NCBI RefSeq assembly: GCF_042652645.1
Contig: NZ_JBHSGU010000019.1
Location: 70,094 to 134,093 of the forward strand
Length of the DNA: 64,000 bases
DNA from: Glaciecola siphonariae
GTDB lineage: Bacteria; Pseudomonadota; Gammaproteobacteria; Enterobacterales; Alteromonadaceae
Direction of reading: 5' to 3'
A model generated the notes under the pieces. The model was not told the DNA's origin. It worked only from the letters and a program-made list of their open reading frames with translations, and did no database searches. Positions 1 to 8,786 of the stretch are shown here, one piece after another. The number at the start of each line of letters is the position of its first letter. Within the stretch, counting starts at the first letter, position 1. The position numbers and the translations under genes were made by a program.

Positions 1-705
1 GGACACTATCAAATTGCAACGCGTACCATAAGCATGCACACCCACAATGAGCAACAGCGCACAGGCTTGCTTATCAACAAACTCAATGAAGGGATGTCGA
101 TTGCACTTATATCCGATGCAGGTACACCCCTGATAAGCGACCCTGGCTACTCTTTGGTTAATAGCTGCCGCAACGAAGGTCTGCAGGTTATCGCGCTTCC
201 AGGTCCATGTGCGCTCACCACTGCATTAAGTGCATCTGGCCTGCCAACAGATACCTTTACTTTTTTCGGATTTTTGCCCGTTAAGCAACAAGCGAAAGCC
301 GAAAAATTACTCGCCGCTGCCGGCATGGGTCATACAGCGGTGTTTTATGAAGCGCCACGGCGAATTGCCGATACGCTTAAGGTATGTAAGGCGAATTTGA
401 GCGAGCACACTGAATATGTGCTTGCCAAAGAACTCACCAAAAGCTTTGAAACCTTTGTCGCCGGCAGTGTTGACGATTTGCTCGACTATTTGGCCAAAGA
501 CCCTGCTCACGCAAAAGGCGAGTTTGTCCTTTTGCTGTATTGTAAAAGTCAGCAGATTGAGGGCATACCCGAGGGTGCGAGCGCGCTTTTAAGCGATTTA
601 TTGCCATTGATGCCACCTAAACAAGCTGCGGCAGTGGTAGCGAAGCATTATGACGTGAACAAAAAACAAGTGTATGAGATGAGTTTGTCGCTGAAAAATT
701 CGTAG
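1..705 (+). CDS. rsmI: 16S rRNA (cytidine1402-2'-O)-methyltransferase, 5'-truncated
   Basis: The reading frame is open from base 1, so the gene begins left of the window; about 235 residues are visible of a family usually near 280-290. RsmI uses S-adenosylmethionine to methylate the 2'-O-ribose of C1402 in the decoding centre of 16S rRNA, in the cytosol. The visible part carries the tetrapyrrole-methylase-fold signature with ALISDAGTPLISDPG, the ALPGPCALTTALSASGLP stretch, FFGFLP, and FYEAPRRI. These are typical RsmI (YraL) blocks. An internal ATG at 34 is not the real start, because the upstream codons continue the conserved domain without a stop. No clear terminator follows. Identity is secure; only the N-terminus is missing. 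Confidence 0.93.
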   Translation, partial: GHYQIATRTISMHTHNEQQRTGLLINKLNEGMSIALISDAGTPLISDPGYSLVNSCRNEGLQVIALPGPCALTTALSASGLPTDTFTFFGFLPVKQQAKAEKLLAAAGMGHTAVFYEAPRRIADTLKVCKANLSEHTEYVLAKELTKSFETFVAGSVDDLLDYLAKDPAHAKGEFVLLLYCKSQQIEGIPEGASALLSDLLPLMPPKQAAAVVAKHYDVNKKQVYEMSLSLKNS

Positions 706-842
706 CGCCGATTCGGTCAAAACATTTATTTACCAAATCGAATCACTACAACGACTTTCTTATATGAATTACAAACACGCCCTATAAACACCAAACCCAT
801 GAGCAAATGTGCAATACGAAGTACTTGTTAAGAGCAAGTGAC

Positions 843-1307
843 TTATACGCTGTCAAAGAGGTCTTGAACGCGCTGGCGTAACTCTTCAATTTTTTCGATG
901 TTTGCGGGCGCGATAAAGATGGTGTCATCACCGGCAATCGTTCCGAGTACACCATCTGTATGACTAAGGGAATCGAGCAATCTAGCAATCAGTTGCGCTG
1001 CGCCAGGGCTAGTGCGAATAATCACCATAACGTTGTTATGCACAATATCTAGCACAAGCTGTTTCAGTGGGCTTTTGGCGGTAGGCATTCCAAGCTCAGG
1101 TGGTAAGCAGTAGACCATATCACCGCGGGCATCGCGCGTTCTAACCGCGCCAAATTTGCTTAACATACGAGAAACCTTAGACTGACTGATATTGTCAAAG
1201 CCCAAGGTTTTAAGTGCGTTTACAATTTCGCCCTGAGAGCCATAACTTTCAGTGGTCAAAAGCTCTTTGAACGCTTTAACCAATGCGTCTTGTTTGTTTG
1301 AAGTCAT
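843..1307 (-). CDS. argR: Arginine repressor
   Basis: ArgR is the hexameric, arginine-responsive repressor of arginine biosynthesis genes. I start it at the ATG read at 1307, giving 154 residues, close to the family norm of about 156; an ATG 11 codons upstream would add residues unlike the family. The N-terminal winged helix includes YGSQGEIVNALKTLGFDNISQSKVSRML, split here as YGSQGEIVNALKTLG then SQSKVSRMLSKFGAVRTRD. The C-terminal oligomerisation and arginine-binding part contains the TSPGAAQLIARLLD block and the GTIAGDDTIFI strand with GDD. It is divergent from mdh, the same neighbourhood as in E. coli. I could not recognise ARG boxes in the shared upstream region, so autoregulation is not shown by sequence. 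Confidence 0.95.
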   Translation of the reverse strand: MTSNKQDALVKAFKELLTTESYGSQGEIVNALKTLGFDNISQSKVSRMLSKFGAVRTRDARGDMVYCLPPELGMPTAKSPLKQLVLDIVHNNVMVIIRTSPGAAQLIARLLDSLSHTDGVLGTIAGDDTIFIAPANIEKIEELRQRVQDLFDSV

Positions 1308-1442
1308 GCAGCGCTTTCTCTCAATATGCAAACAGCTCAATAAGGCTCAGTATTGTGCAATATGCCGGTGGCTTTATCAATTTATCTTGCCAACAGAAGG
1401 TCGATTAATTTTGATATTTATCTCTATCAGACTATTGTGTCA

Positions 1443-1471
1443 TTGAGATATAGCCCTATATAGATTATTCT
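1443..1471 (+). promoter_or_regulatory. Candidate sigma-70 promoter for mdh
   Basis: TTGAGA (1443-1448) and TATTCT (1466-1471) are separated by 17 bases, about 39 bases before the mdh start codon. An overlapping alternative is TTGTGT with TATATA. The match is moderate and is based on spacing only. Confidence 0.35.
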
Positions 1472-1509
1472 CACGCTCGAATTTAATACCCTCAACTAGG
1501 AGATTGAAC

Positions 1510-2448
1510 ATGAAAGTAGCCGTACTCGGCGCAGCCGGTGGTATTGGACAGGCACTGTCATTATTACTTAAAACTCAGTTACCAGCAGGTTCTGAATTAT
1601 CTTTGTATGACGTTGCACCCGTCGTCCCTGGTGTTGCTGTAGATTTGAGTCATATCCCTACTGATGTGGCGGTAAAAGGTTTTGGTAAAGATGACCTAGC
1701 AGATGCCTTAAGCGGCTGTGATATCGTGTTGATCCCAGCAGGCGTACCAAGAAAACCGGGTATGGACCGCTCGGACTTGTTTAACATCAACGCTGGCATC
1801 GTTAAAAATCTTATCGAAGCCTGTGCAGATAACTGCCCTAAAGCATGCATCGGTGTGATTACAAATCCAGTTAACACAACCGTTGCCATTGCCGCAGAAA
1901 CCCTAAAAGCGAAAGGTGTTTACGACAAAAACAAGCTCTTTGGCGTTACTACGCTAGACGTTATTCGTTCTGAAACCTTTGTTGCAGAGCTCAAGGGCAA
2001 GAGCACATCTGACGTGCACGTACCTGTTATTGGTGGTCACTCCGGCACAACCATCCTGCCGCTATTGTCTCAAGTAGAGGGCGTTAGCTTTAGCGATGAA
2101 GAAGTTGCAAGCCTAACCACGCGTATTCAAAATGCGGGAACTGAGGTAGTTGAAGCAAAAGCCGGCGGCGGCAGTGCAACCTTATCTATGGGTCAAGCAG
2201 CAGCGCGTTTCTGTTTATCTTTAGTAAAAGCAATGCAGGGCGAAGACGTCACTGAGTACACCTACGTTCAAGTTGATGGTTCTGATGACGCTGCATTTTT
2301 TGCACACCCAGTTAGATTGGGTAAAAATGGGGTAGAAGAAATACTACCTTATGGCGAGTTAAGCGCCTTTGAAGAAAAAGCGAAAAATGACATGCTTGAA
2401 GGCCTTCGTGGCGATATCAAGTTAGGCGTTGATTTTGTAAATGCCTAA
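1510..2448 (+). CDS. mdh: Malate dehydrogenase
   Basis: Converts malate and NAD+ to oxaloacetate and NADH in the TCA cycle. The ATG at 1510 gives 312 residues, exactly the length of the E. coli enzyme; an in-frame TTG two codons earlier is less likely because AGGAG at 1498-1502 is spaced correctly for 1510. The protein opens with the Rossmann motif VAVLGAAGGIGQ. It contains the mobile-loop substrate arginines in PAGVPRKPGMDRSDLF, ITNPVNTT, TTLDVIRSETF and the catalytic histidine in VIGGHSGTTILPL. Divergent from argR. A double hairpin region with a bidirectional terminator follows. Everything fits the bacterial and mitochondrial-type MDH; a lactate dehydrogenase is ruled out by the arginine-containing loop. 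Confidence 0.97.
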   Translation: MKVAVLGAAGGIGQALSLLLKTQLPAGSELSLYDVAPVVPGVAVDLSHIPTDVAVKGFGKDDLADALSGCDIVLIPAGVPRKPGMDRSDLFNINAGIVKNLIEACADNCPKACIGVITNPVNTTVAIAAETLKAKGVYDKNKLFGVTTLDVIRSETFVAELKGKSTSDVHVPVIGGHSGTTILPLLSQVEGVSFSDEEVASLTTRIQNAGTEVVEAKAGGGSATLSMGQAAARFCLSLVKAMQGEDVTEYTYVQVDGSDDAAFFAHPVRLGKNGVEEILPYGELSAFEEKAKNDMLEGLRGDIKLGVDFVNA

Positions 2449-2510
2449 ACTGCCACTGTAGCTTGGCGTTGTCAGAAAACGCTTTATTATAAAGCGTATA
2501 AGCACCAGAC

Positions 2511-2544
2511 AAAAAGCGTAATGCGAGAGTGTTGCGCTTTTTTT
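2511..2544. terminator. Bidirectional intrinsic terminator, mdh / RNA methyltransferase
   Basis: AAAAAGCGTAA (2511-2521) pairs with TTGCGCTTTTT (2532-2542) with one G-T wobble, loop of ten, and T-runs on both strands. It lies between convergent mdh and the minus-strand gene. A second perfect hairpin, ACGCTTTA/TAAAGCGT at 2479-2497, sits just upstream. Confidence 0.8.
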
Positions 2545-2555
2545 GTGTCGAAGAC

Positions 2556-3047
2556 TTAAAGGTTATTGTTTGTGTCTCGGCTGCTTCGAATAAAGTCGCG
2601 TGAATGAGGATAGTCACTTTTTGCAAGGCGGTCATATAATACAACATTGGCCGTTGCTGCTAAGTTCATGCTGGTGAAGGTGGGAATGTATATTTTGTGT
2701 GTACACCCCTCAACAATGTGCTTGGGTATAGACCCATCTTCTGGACCAAAAATATAATAAGCATTATCAGGATGCTCAAATGCAGGGAGGGGGTGTGCAT
2801 CTTCGCACAGCTCAATTGCAATGGGTACTGCGCCAATTGGCGTCATTTCAAGTAAATCACTGACGGCGATAGTTGGTATTTTGTGGCGCATGCCCTTAGT
2901 GTCTTGATTGAACTCTTTCGCTCTGGCAAAGCGCTCTCCGGTATAAAACACCGAGGATACCCCATAGCAGCCTGCTGCACGCAAAATAACCGCCACATTA
3001 GTGGCGGATTTTGGATTCACAAGACCAATACTAACGGTTTTCTTCAT
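2556..3047 (-). CDS. TrmH/SpoU-family RNA methyltransferase
   Basis: A 163-residue SPOUT methyltransferase, which transfers a methyl group from S-adenosylmethionine to RNA, usually a ribose 2'-O. All three family motifs are visible: motif 1 in VNPKSATNVAVILRAAG, motif 2 in YYIFGPEDGSIP, and motif 3 in IPTFTSMNLAATANVVLYDR, which build the trefoil-knot cofactor site. The small size resembles TrmL (YibK), but motif 3 differs from the usual TrmL form, so the target nucleotide is not assigned. It starts only 6 bases after the ppc stop on the same strand, so it is probably read from the ppc transcript. It ends at the shared terminator with mdh. Confidence 0.85.
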   Translation of the reverse strand: MKKTVSIGLVNPKSATNVAVILRAAGCYGVSSVFYTGERFARAKEFNQDTKGMRHKIPTIAVSDLLEMTPIGAVPIAIELCEDAHPLPAFEHPDNAYYIFGPEDGSIPKHIVEGCTHKIYIPTFTSMNLAATANVVLYDRLAKSDYPHSRDFIRSSRDTNNNL

Positions 3048-3053
3048 GGCCTC

Positions 3054-5690
3054 TTAACCGGTGTTTCGGATACCGACAGCAATCCCGGTAATAGCCACCA
3101 TCATAGCTCGCTCCAGGGTTTGCACGTCTTCACCCTCTTGCCCCGCGCTTTCTGCCTTACGTACGCGGTCTAAAAGCTCAATTTGCAAGTAATGCAGAGG
3201 CTGTAGATACCCCGCCCTGATATTCATTGAATCTCTTCCAAGGGGATCATCTTCCATCATGTGCTCGTGTCCTGTAATGCTGAGCAGCGACTGCATACTT
3301 TGGGTCAATTCCTCGCGCAAGGCTTTACCAAAGTGGGCGAGCTTGTCAGGAACAAGGCGTTTATCATAGGCTTCACTAATAGCCGGGTCGGCTTTTTTAA
3401 ATACCATGTCTAACATAGACAAACGCGAGGCGAAGAAAGGCCATTGTTCAATCATTTGCTGAACATCGGCTTGGTTATCTTCTGTGTTCACCGCTTCAAT
3501 AGCGCGCATAACGCCTAGCCATGATGGCAATACCAATCGTGTTTGTGCCCATGCAAAAATCCAAGGAATAGCGCGCAGACTCTCGATACCACCTGACGGT
3601 TTTCGCTTAGCAGGACGGCTACCAAGAGGAAGCTTACCAAGCTCTTGTTCCGGCGTTGCAACCCTGAAATAAGGCACAAATTCCTCGTCGTAGCGCACGG
3701 TCTTGCGGTAGTTTTCACAACCCAGTTCGGCCATCTGCGTGATTAACTCTCGCCACCTTTGCTTTGGCTCTGGCGGTGGAGAGGTAATTGCTTCAACCAC
3801 TGCCGATGCATATAAAGACAAACTGCGCTTGGCCAACTGCGGCATACCAAATTTGTAGCGAATGGTTTCACCTTGTTCCGTCACCCTAAAGCCGCCTGCT
3901 AATGAACCGGGAGGCTGTGAATGGATAGCGGCTTTTGCTGGCAGGCCGCCGCGGCCAATCGTGCCGCCGCGCCCATGAAAGAGCGTAAGCGTAATGTTTT
4001 GTTTTTCAGCGATTTTGACCAAAGCCTCTTGCGAGCTGTACTGCGCCCAGCCAGCGGCTAGAGAGCCTGCGTCTTTAGCTGAGTCAGAATACCCAATCAT
4101 TACATATTGACGTCCGTTGATATAACCACGGTACCAATCAATGCTCAATAAGGCGTTCATGACATCGGGCGAGTTGTTCAAATCGTCCAAGGTTTCAAAT
4201 AAAGGGGCCACAGGCATCGGCCAATCAACGCCACTTTCTTTCAGTAGTAATTGCACAGCAAGCACATCTGATGGTTCGCTGGCCATTGATATAATGTATA
4301 TACCAAAGCCTGCGCGGCCATGTTTTGCAATCACTCTGCAGGTATCAAGTACTTCTTTTACCTCTTCAGATGGCGTCCAGTTTTTAGGAATTAAAGGTCG
4401 TCTTGAACCTAATTCTCTCAGTAAAAAAGCTTGTTTGTCTTCTTCTGACCACTGATTATAGTCACCTAAACCCAAATACCGAGTGAGTTCACTAAAGACG
4501 TCGGCATGACGCTGAGAGTCTTGTCTAATATCAAGTTTGAGTAAGTGAATACCAAAGGCATGCGCACGGCGGATGGTATTGAGCAGCGCGCCATTGGCGA
4601 TTACCTGCATCCCACATTCTAACAGTGACTGGTAGCAAAGTATGAGCGGGTTTAATAGTTCATCGTTGCTTTGTAGCCATTGTTTATACGGCACTCGGCC
4701 TTCGCGTGTTTTTTCTAACTTTTTCACCAAGGGTTTTAATAAAGCACGGTAAGGCTCTTTGACATCACCGACCAATTCACGAACGCTTTGATTGCATGCG
4801 TTCATCGACAGCTCAACATAAAGCTCATTTAAATCTTGTAAAAATAGCTTGGCTGCACGACGTCTCGCACGCAGTAAAACTTCTTGGGTTACGCTGGATG
4901 TAACAAAAGGGTTGCCGTCTCTGTCACCGCCCATCCACGAGCTAAACTGCACAGGCTTTGCATCTAGAGGCAGTTGGCTGTCAAATTTTGTTTGTAGCAG
5001 GTCATCAAGGTCACGAAGAAAATCCGGTACTGCTTCCCACAAAGAGCTTTCAATCACCGAGTATCCCCATCGGGCCTCATCTACGGGGGTGGGGCGCACG
5101 GAGCGTATTTCTTCTGTGTGCCATGCCTGTGCTATTAAATCGCCGATACGGGCTTTGACTTTGCGCTGTTCAACAGAGGTCAAATTGGGATTATGCAAAA
5201 GCTGCAACTGCGAAGCTAGCGCTCTGTGCTTGTGAATAAGCGTGCGCCGCGTGACCTCTGTTGGGTGTGCTGTAAGCACCATGTCAATATCGAGCGTTTC
5301 AATAGCGCGCAGGATATCTTCTTTTTTGGCGCTTTGGTTTTGTGCGTTCAACAGGTCGGTAAAGTATTGCGACAAAGACTGATCTTCTTGTGCCTTACTG
5401 TTAAATTCTTGCTCGGCAATGTTGGCTAGATTCAAAAATTGCGCAAAAGCTCTGCCAATAGTCAGCAAAGATTGGTTATCTAGGCTCGAAATGGTGTGCG
5501 CGAGGCGCTCGGTGCTTTGCTGCTCACCGCGAGAAGAGTGTCGGCCATCGTGGCGCACCTGTTCAATGCGAGCAAGCCAATCGCTGCCAAGCTCGGCCTC
5601 AATGGTCTCGCCCAATGTGGCGCCTAAATATTTAATTGTTTCTTTTAGCTGTGAGGCCAAAGCATCTTTTGCGTCATTCGCTTGATTCAT
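3054..5690 (-). CDS. ppc: Phosphoenolpyruvate carboxylase
   Basis: Carboxylates PEP with bicarbonate to give oxaloacetate, the main anaplerotic feed to the TCA cycle. The chosen ATG at 5690 gives 878 residues, near the E. coli size of 883; an upstream in-frame start would add an unrelated cysteine-rich leader. Visible catalytic blocks include VLTAHPTEVTRRT with the active histidine, SWMGGDRDGNPFVT, VMIGYSDSAKDAG, and the glycine loop FHGRGGTIGRGG. The protein ends in the family's C-terminal motif as IRNTG, usually MRNTG, which helps form the active and allosteric sites. It is followed at 6 bases by the RNA methyltransferase. Mdh nearby acts on the same metabolite, though it is on the other strand. 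Confidence 0.97.
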   Translation of the reverse strand: MNQANDAKDALASQLKETIKYLGATLGETIEAELGSDWLARIEQVRHDGRHSSRGEQQSTERLAHTISSLDNQSLLTIGRAFAQFLNLANIAEQEFNSKAQEDQSLSQYFTDLLNAQNQSAKKEDILRAIETLDIDMVLTAHPTEVTRRTLIHKHRALASQLQLLHNPNLTSVEQRKVKARIGDLIAQAWHTEEIRSVRPTPVDEARWGYSVIESSLWEAVPDFLRDLDDLLQTKFDSQLPLDAKPVQFSSWMGGDRDGNPFVTSSVTQEVLLRARRRAAKLFLQDLNELYVELSMNACNQSVRELVGDVKEPYRALLKPLVKKLEKTREGRVPYKQWLQSNDELLNPLILCYQSLLECGMQVIANGALLNTIRRAHAFGIHLLKLDIRQDSQRHADVFSELTRYLGLGDYNQWSEEDKQAFLLRELGSRRPLIPKNWTPSEEVKEVLDTCRVIAKHGRAGFGIYIISMASEPSDVLAVQLLLKESGVDWPMPVAPLFETLDDLNNSPDVMNALLSIDWYRGYINGRQYVMIGYSDSAKDAGSLAAGWAQYSSQEALVKIAEKQNITLTLFHGRGGTIGRGGLPAKAAIHSQPPGSLAGGFRVTEQGETIRYKFGMPQLAKRSLSLYASAVVEAITSPPPEPKQRWRELITQMAELGCENYRKTVRYDEEFVPYFRVATPEQELGKLPLGSRPAKRKPSGGIESLRAIPWIFAWAQTRLVLPSWLGVMRAIEAVNTEDNQADVQQMIEQWPFFASRLSMLDMVFKKADPAISEAYDKRLVPDKLAHFGKALREELTQSMQSLLSITGHEHMMEDDPLGRDSMNIRAGYLQPLHYLQIELLDRVRKAESAGQEGEDVQTLERAMMVAITGIAVGIRNTG

Positions 5691-5923
5691 ACAGACGGTA
5701 CTCTCCGTAAAGCTATTTCCTAAGCATAAACATACGCACAAGCATCATCGAAGTCCATGCCTCAAATCGAATAAACTATTATGTTTATTTATTGAAAACT
5801 TTTGATGCGACTTTCATCAGATAAACACCTTGAGCGCGTTGAGGTCTAATTTACGCCTAAGGTGTAAAACTCGGTGGGCTTATGATAGCCTTTGCGCCTT
5901 TAAATATATGACTTGGAGAAATT

Positions 5924-6547
5924 GTGTCTGATAAAATTACGGGTGTAGAGCAACAGGCTAGCTATGGCATTGGTTATCAAATGGGTGAGCAGCTTGCCTC
6001 AAACCCTTTCGACGGTTTATCGCTAGATACCGTTGCAAAAGGCCTTGCAGATGGTTTTAATCGCGCAGAGCCGGCAGTTAACAACGATGAACTGCGCGTA
6101 GCGTTTAATGAGATTCATCAGCGTTTGCAGGCCGCCAAACAAGAAAAATTTGCAGCAGTCGTTGAGCAAGGCGAGTTGTTTTTGGCCGACAATGCAAAGC
6201 GAGATGAAGTAAACGTAACTGCCTCTGGCTTGCAGTATGAAGTGATTAATAAGGCCGATGCAGACAAGTCGCCCACCGCAGACTCAACCGTGCGCGTGCA
6301 TTATCACGGTACCTTATTAGACGGCTCAGTATTCGACAGCAGTTACGACCGCGGTCAGCCTGCCGAGTTCCCTGTTGGTGGCGTTATAAAAGGCTGGACC
6401 GAAGCCTTACAGATTATGAATGTAGGCGATAAATGGCGTTTGTACGTGCCACATGACCTTGCTTATGGTGAGCAGGGAGCAGGCGGTGCGATTGGCCCAT
6501 ACTCTACCTTAGTGTTTGATGTTGAGCTGCTAGACATCATCGCGTAA
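5924..6547 (+). CDS. fklB: FKBP-type peptidyl-prolyl cis-trans isomerase
   Basis: A 207-residue PPIase close in size to E. coli FklB (206). The start is GTG at 5924, supported by GGAG about 5 bases upstream. Residues 1-95 form the helical dimerisation part (YGIGYQMGEQL, then a long helix ending near FLADNAKRDEV). The FKBP domain follows from about 100, with VRVHYHGTLLDGSVFDSSYDRG, FPVGGVIKGWTEAL, GDKWRLYVPHDLAYGEQGAGGAIGP, split by short loops, and FDVELLDI at the end. There is no signal peptide, so it is expected in the cytosol, unlike FkpA. It helps proline isomerisation during folding. It stands alone with its own terminators. Confidence 0.92.
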   Translation: MSDKITGVEQQASYGIGYQMGEQLASNPFDGLSLDTVAKGLADGFNRAEPAVNNDELRVAFNEIHQRLQAAKQEKFAAVVEQGELFLADNAKRDEVNVTASGLQYEVINKADADKSPTADSTVRVHYHGTLLDGSVFDSSYDRGQPAEFPVGGVIKGWTEALQIMNVGDKWRLYVPHDLAYGEQGAGGAIGPYSTLVFDVELLDIIA

Positions 6548-6901
6548 AGGCTTTTTATGCTCGAGCCTAGGTCTTAAGCCTTTTCTTTGGGACTGATTTC
6601 AGGCGCTAAAAAGGGTAGAAAACCCGATGACAGCATTCGAGCTTTAAAAACACGTAACGAATTTAAAAACCGCCTCATGCCTTGCATGCAGCGGTTTTTT
6701 TATGCCCAAGATGTGTAAATGAAACGAAGCGCGAATGCTCTGGCGGATTTCTAATCAATAATCACTAGCAGGCCAATTGTGTTGGTCATCCTACATCGTG
6801 TGCGTTTTGCTACGCGGAGCAGCATTCAAGCATTTGAGTTATAAGTAACTTGTGTCACAATACCCAGCATATTAAACGCAAATAAAAACAACATATCAGT
6901 C
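6548..6901. other. 354-base gap: two terminators, no gene seen
   Basis: A first hairpin pairs AAAGGCTT (6546-6553, overlapping the fklB stop codon) with AAGCCTTT (6576-6583), followed by a T-rich stretch. A second, stronger terminator is at 6665-6701. The remaining 200 bases up to dctQ show no convincing ORF or RNA gene; they must hold the TRAP operon promoter, which I could not place. Confidence 0.6.
6665..6701 (+). terminator. Intrinsic terminator after fklB
   Basis: AAAAACCGC (6665-6673) pairs with GCGGTTTTT (6691-6699), with an inner CATGC/GCATG extension, and ends in seven Ts. Confidence 0.85.
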
Positions 6902-7411
6902 ATGCTCGAAAAAACCTGCAAGGTCATCGATTCTATCAATTCTGCCCTAGGTAAAACGGTGAGTTATGCGACTTTCGCAATGGCGCTAGTGATGTTTGCG
7001 ATAGTAGTACTGCGCTACGGATTCAACGTGGGTTGGATTGCGATGCAAGAATCTGTGATGTACCTACATGCGGCAGTTTTTTTGCTCGGCAGCGCGTTTA
7101 CCTTTCAACATAATGGGCATGTGCGAGTAGATGTTTTTTATCGTCGTTTCTCTGAGCGAAAAAAAGCACAGGTTAATCTTTTTGGCAGTTTGGTATTCAT
7201 GCTTCCAGTGAGTTTATACATTGGCATTATATGCTATCAATACGTACTGGAGTCGTGGCGCTTATTTGAGGGAAGCCGCGAGCCAGGCGGCTTGCCCTTC
7301 GTCTATATTCTAAAATCTTTTCTTTTGGTGTTCGCGGTTTCTATGGCCCTACAGGCTATTTCTGATATTGCCCAACAAAGCCTGAAGCTTTTGCGTGGGG
7401 AGCACGATTAA
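6902..7411 (+). CDS. TRAP transporter small membrane subunit (DctQ type)
   Basis: A 169-residue inner-membrane protein with four hydrophobic segments, roughly at residues 20-40, 52-70, 93-113 and 135-155, the DctQ pattern. The first segment is followed by LRYGFNVGWIAMQE and the second by FQHNGHVRVDVFY, both typical of the family (PF04290). DctQ subunits pair with the DctM channel and help the binding protein deliver a carboxylate that enters with Na+. Its stop codon overlaps the dctM start (TAATG), so the two are translationally coupled. Gene order is Q-M-P. Confidence 0.88.
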   Translation: MLEKTCKVIDSINSALGKTVSYATFAMALVMFAIVVLRYGFNVGWIAMQESVMYLHAAVFLLGSAFTFQHNGHVRVDVFYRRFSERKKAQVNLFGSLVFMLPVSLYIGIICYQYVLESWRLFEGSREPGGLPFVYILKSFLLVFAVSMALQAISDIAQQSLKLLRGEHD

Positions 7412-8778
7412 TGGAGTGGTTATCTTTAGTGCTATTTGCCGCGGTATGCGCAACATTGTTGTTGGGATATCCGGTGGCGCTCACTTTAGCCGGGGTTTCA
7501 TTAATTTTTGCTGGCATTGGCGCATTATTGGGCGTGTTTGATGCCAATTATTTGCTAACGGCTCCGTCGCGCCTATTTGGCATTGTCAGCAATACCACGC
7601 TGATTGCAGTGCCCCTATTCGTTTTTATGGGTGTTGTGCTCGAGCGTTCAAAAATTGCAGAGGACTTATTGGTTGCGATGTCGTCGGTGCTGGGGCGCTT
7701 TCGTAGCGGTTTGGGCGTATCGGTTATTTTGGTAGGCATGTTGCTTGCTGCCAGCACTGGAATAGTGGGCGCGACGGTGGTGACAATGGGTTTATTATCT
7801 TTGCCTACCATGTTAAAACGCGGATATTCGCCCGAGCTTGCAACCGGAACCATTTGTGCAACCGGCACGCTTGGTCAAATCATCCCGCCTTCTATTGCGT
7901 TAGTGCTTCTCGGAGATGTTTTATCGAGCGCCTACCAAAAAGCGCAGCTTGATATGGGGATCTTTTCGCCAGAGAGTGTGTCGGTGGGGGACTTATTTGT
8001 TGGGGCAATTATACCCGGCCTGATCTTAGTCGTGTGCTATTTGCTTTATTTGTGGGGGGTAAGTCGTTTTTCTCCCTCGCAGGTACCTAGCGAGGGTCAG
8101 AAAAACGAGCACGCGTCATTAGGCTCACTTCTTTTGGCACTGCTGCCACCTCTGCTGCTCATCGTTGCGGTCTTGGGGTCAATATTATTTGGATTTGCCA
8201 CGCCTACCGAGGCTGCTGGGGTAGGGGCGGTTGGCGCGCTATTATTGGCAGGCATAAAACGCCAGCTTAACAGTGCAAATATCAATTATGTTGTGCAAGA
8301 AACTACAAAAGTCACCTGTATGGTGTTTCTGATTCTTATTGGCGCTTCTATATTTTCGTTGGTATTTAGAGGCTTTGGCGGCGAAACGCTGCTAAAAGAA
8401 TTTTTCACCTCACTTCCGGGCGGTGTGTTTACGGCAATGCTGCTGGTGATGGTGGTGATGTTTCTACTGGGCTTTATTTTAGATTTTATTGAAATTACGT
8501 TTGTAGTGGTGCCCATCGTCGCACCGATTTTAATCATGATGGGTGTCGACCCTATTTGGTTGGGCATAATGATTGCGGTTAACTTACAAACTTCGTTTTT
8601 AACGCCGCCTTTTGGTTTTGCGTTATTCTATTTGCGCGGTGTTGCAAGCGATTTAGTGCGTACTGAGCAAATATACAAAGGCGTTATCCCGTTTATTTTG
8701 ATCCAACTGGGAGTGCTCGTCGCGCTTGCTGTATGGCCACAGATTGTCACGTGGCTACCACATACCATTTATAAATAA
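7411..8778 (+). CDS. TRAP transporter large permease subunit (DctM type)
   Basis: A 455-residue polytopic membrane protein of the DctM family (PF06808), the ion-coupled transport subunit. Typical blocks are LLGYPVALTLAGVSL, IAVPLFVFMGVVLERS, TGIVGATVVTMGLLSLPTML, GTLGQIIPPSIALVLLGD, FGFATPTEAAGVGAVGALLL and LQTSFLTPPFGFALFYLRG, spread over a dozen or so hydrophobic segments. The start overlaps the dctQ stop by one base and the binding-protein gene follows after 8 bases, so this is one operon. Coupling to Na+ is the family rule and would use the gradient made by the nearby NQR pump. Substrate specificity lies in the binding protein, not here. Confidence 0.92.
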   Translation: MEWLSLVLFAAVCATLLLGYPVALTLAGVSLIFAGIGALLGVFDANYLLTAPSRLFGIVSNTTLIAVPLFVFMGVVLERSKIAEDLLVAMSSVLGRFRSGLGVSVILVGMLLAASTGIVGATVVTMGLLSLPTMLKRGYSPELATGTICATGTLGQIIPPSIALVLLGDVLSSAYQKAQLDMGIFSPESVSVGDLFVGAIIPGLILVVCYLLYLWGVSRFSPSQVPSEGQKNEHASLGSLLLALLPPLLLIVAVLGSILFGFATPTEAAGVGAVGALLLAGIKRQLNSANINYVVQETTKVTCMVFLILIGASIFSLVFRGFGGETLLKEFFTSLPGGVFTAMLLVMVVMFLLGFILDFIEITFVVVPIVAPILIMMGVDPIWLGIMIAVNLQTSFLTPPFGFALFYLRGVASDLVRTEQIYKGVIPFILIQLGVLVALAVWPQIVTWLPHTIYK

Positions 8779-8786
8779 GGAAAGTT

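Noticed and set aside
1341..1509. Possible ARG boxes between argR and mdh
   Set aside because: No stretch matched the TGAATA-type dyad well enough; only scattered partial matches.
7548..8567. Long minus-strand open frames opposite the dctM gene
   Set aside because: They are compositional shadows: rich in Pro, Thr, Asn and Ser from the complement of hydrophobic codons, with no ribosome sites or domains.
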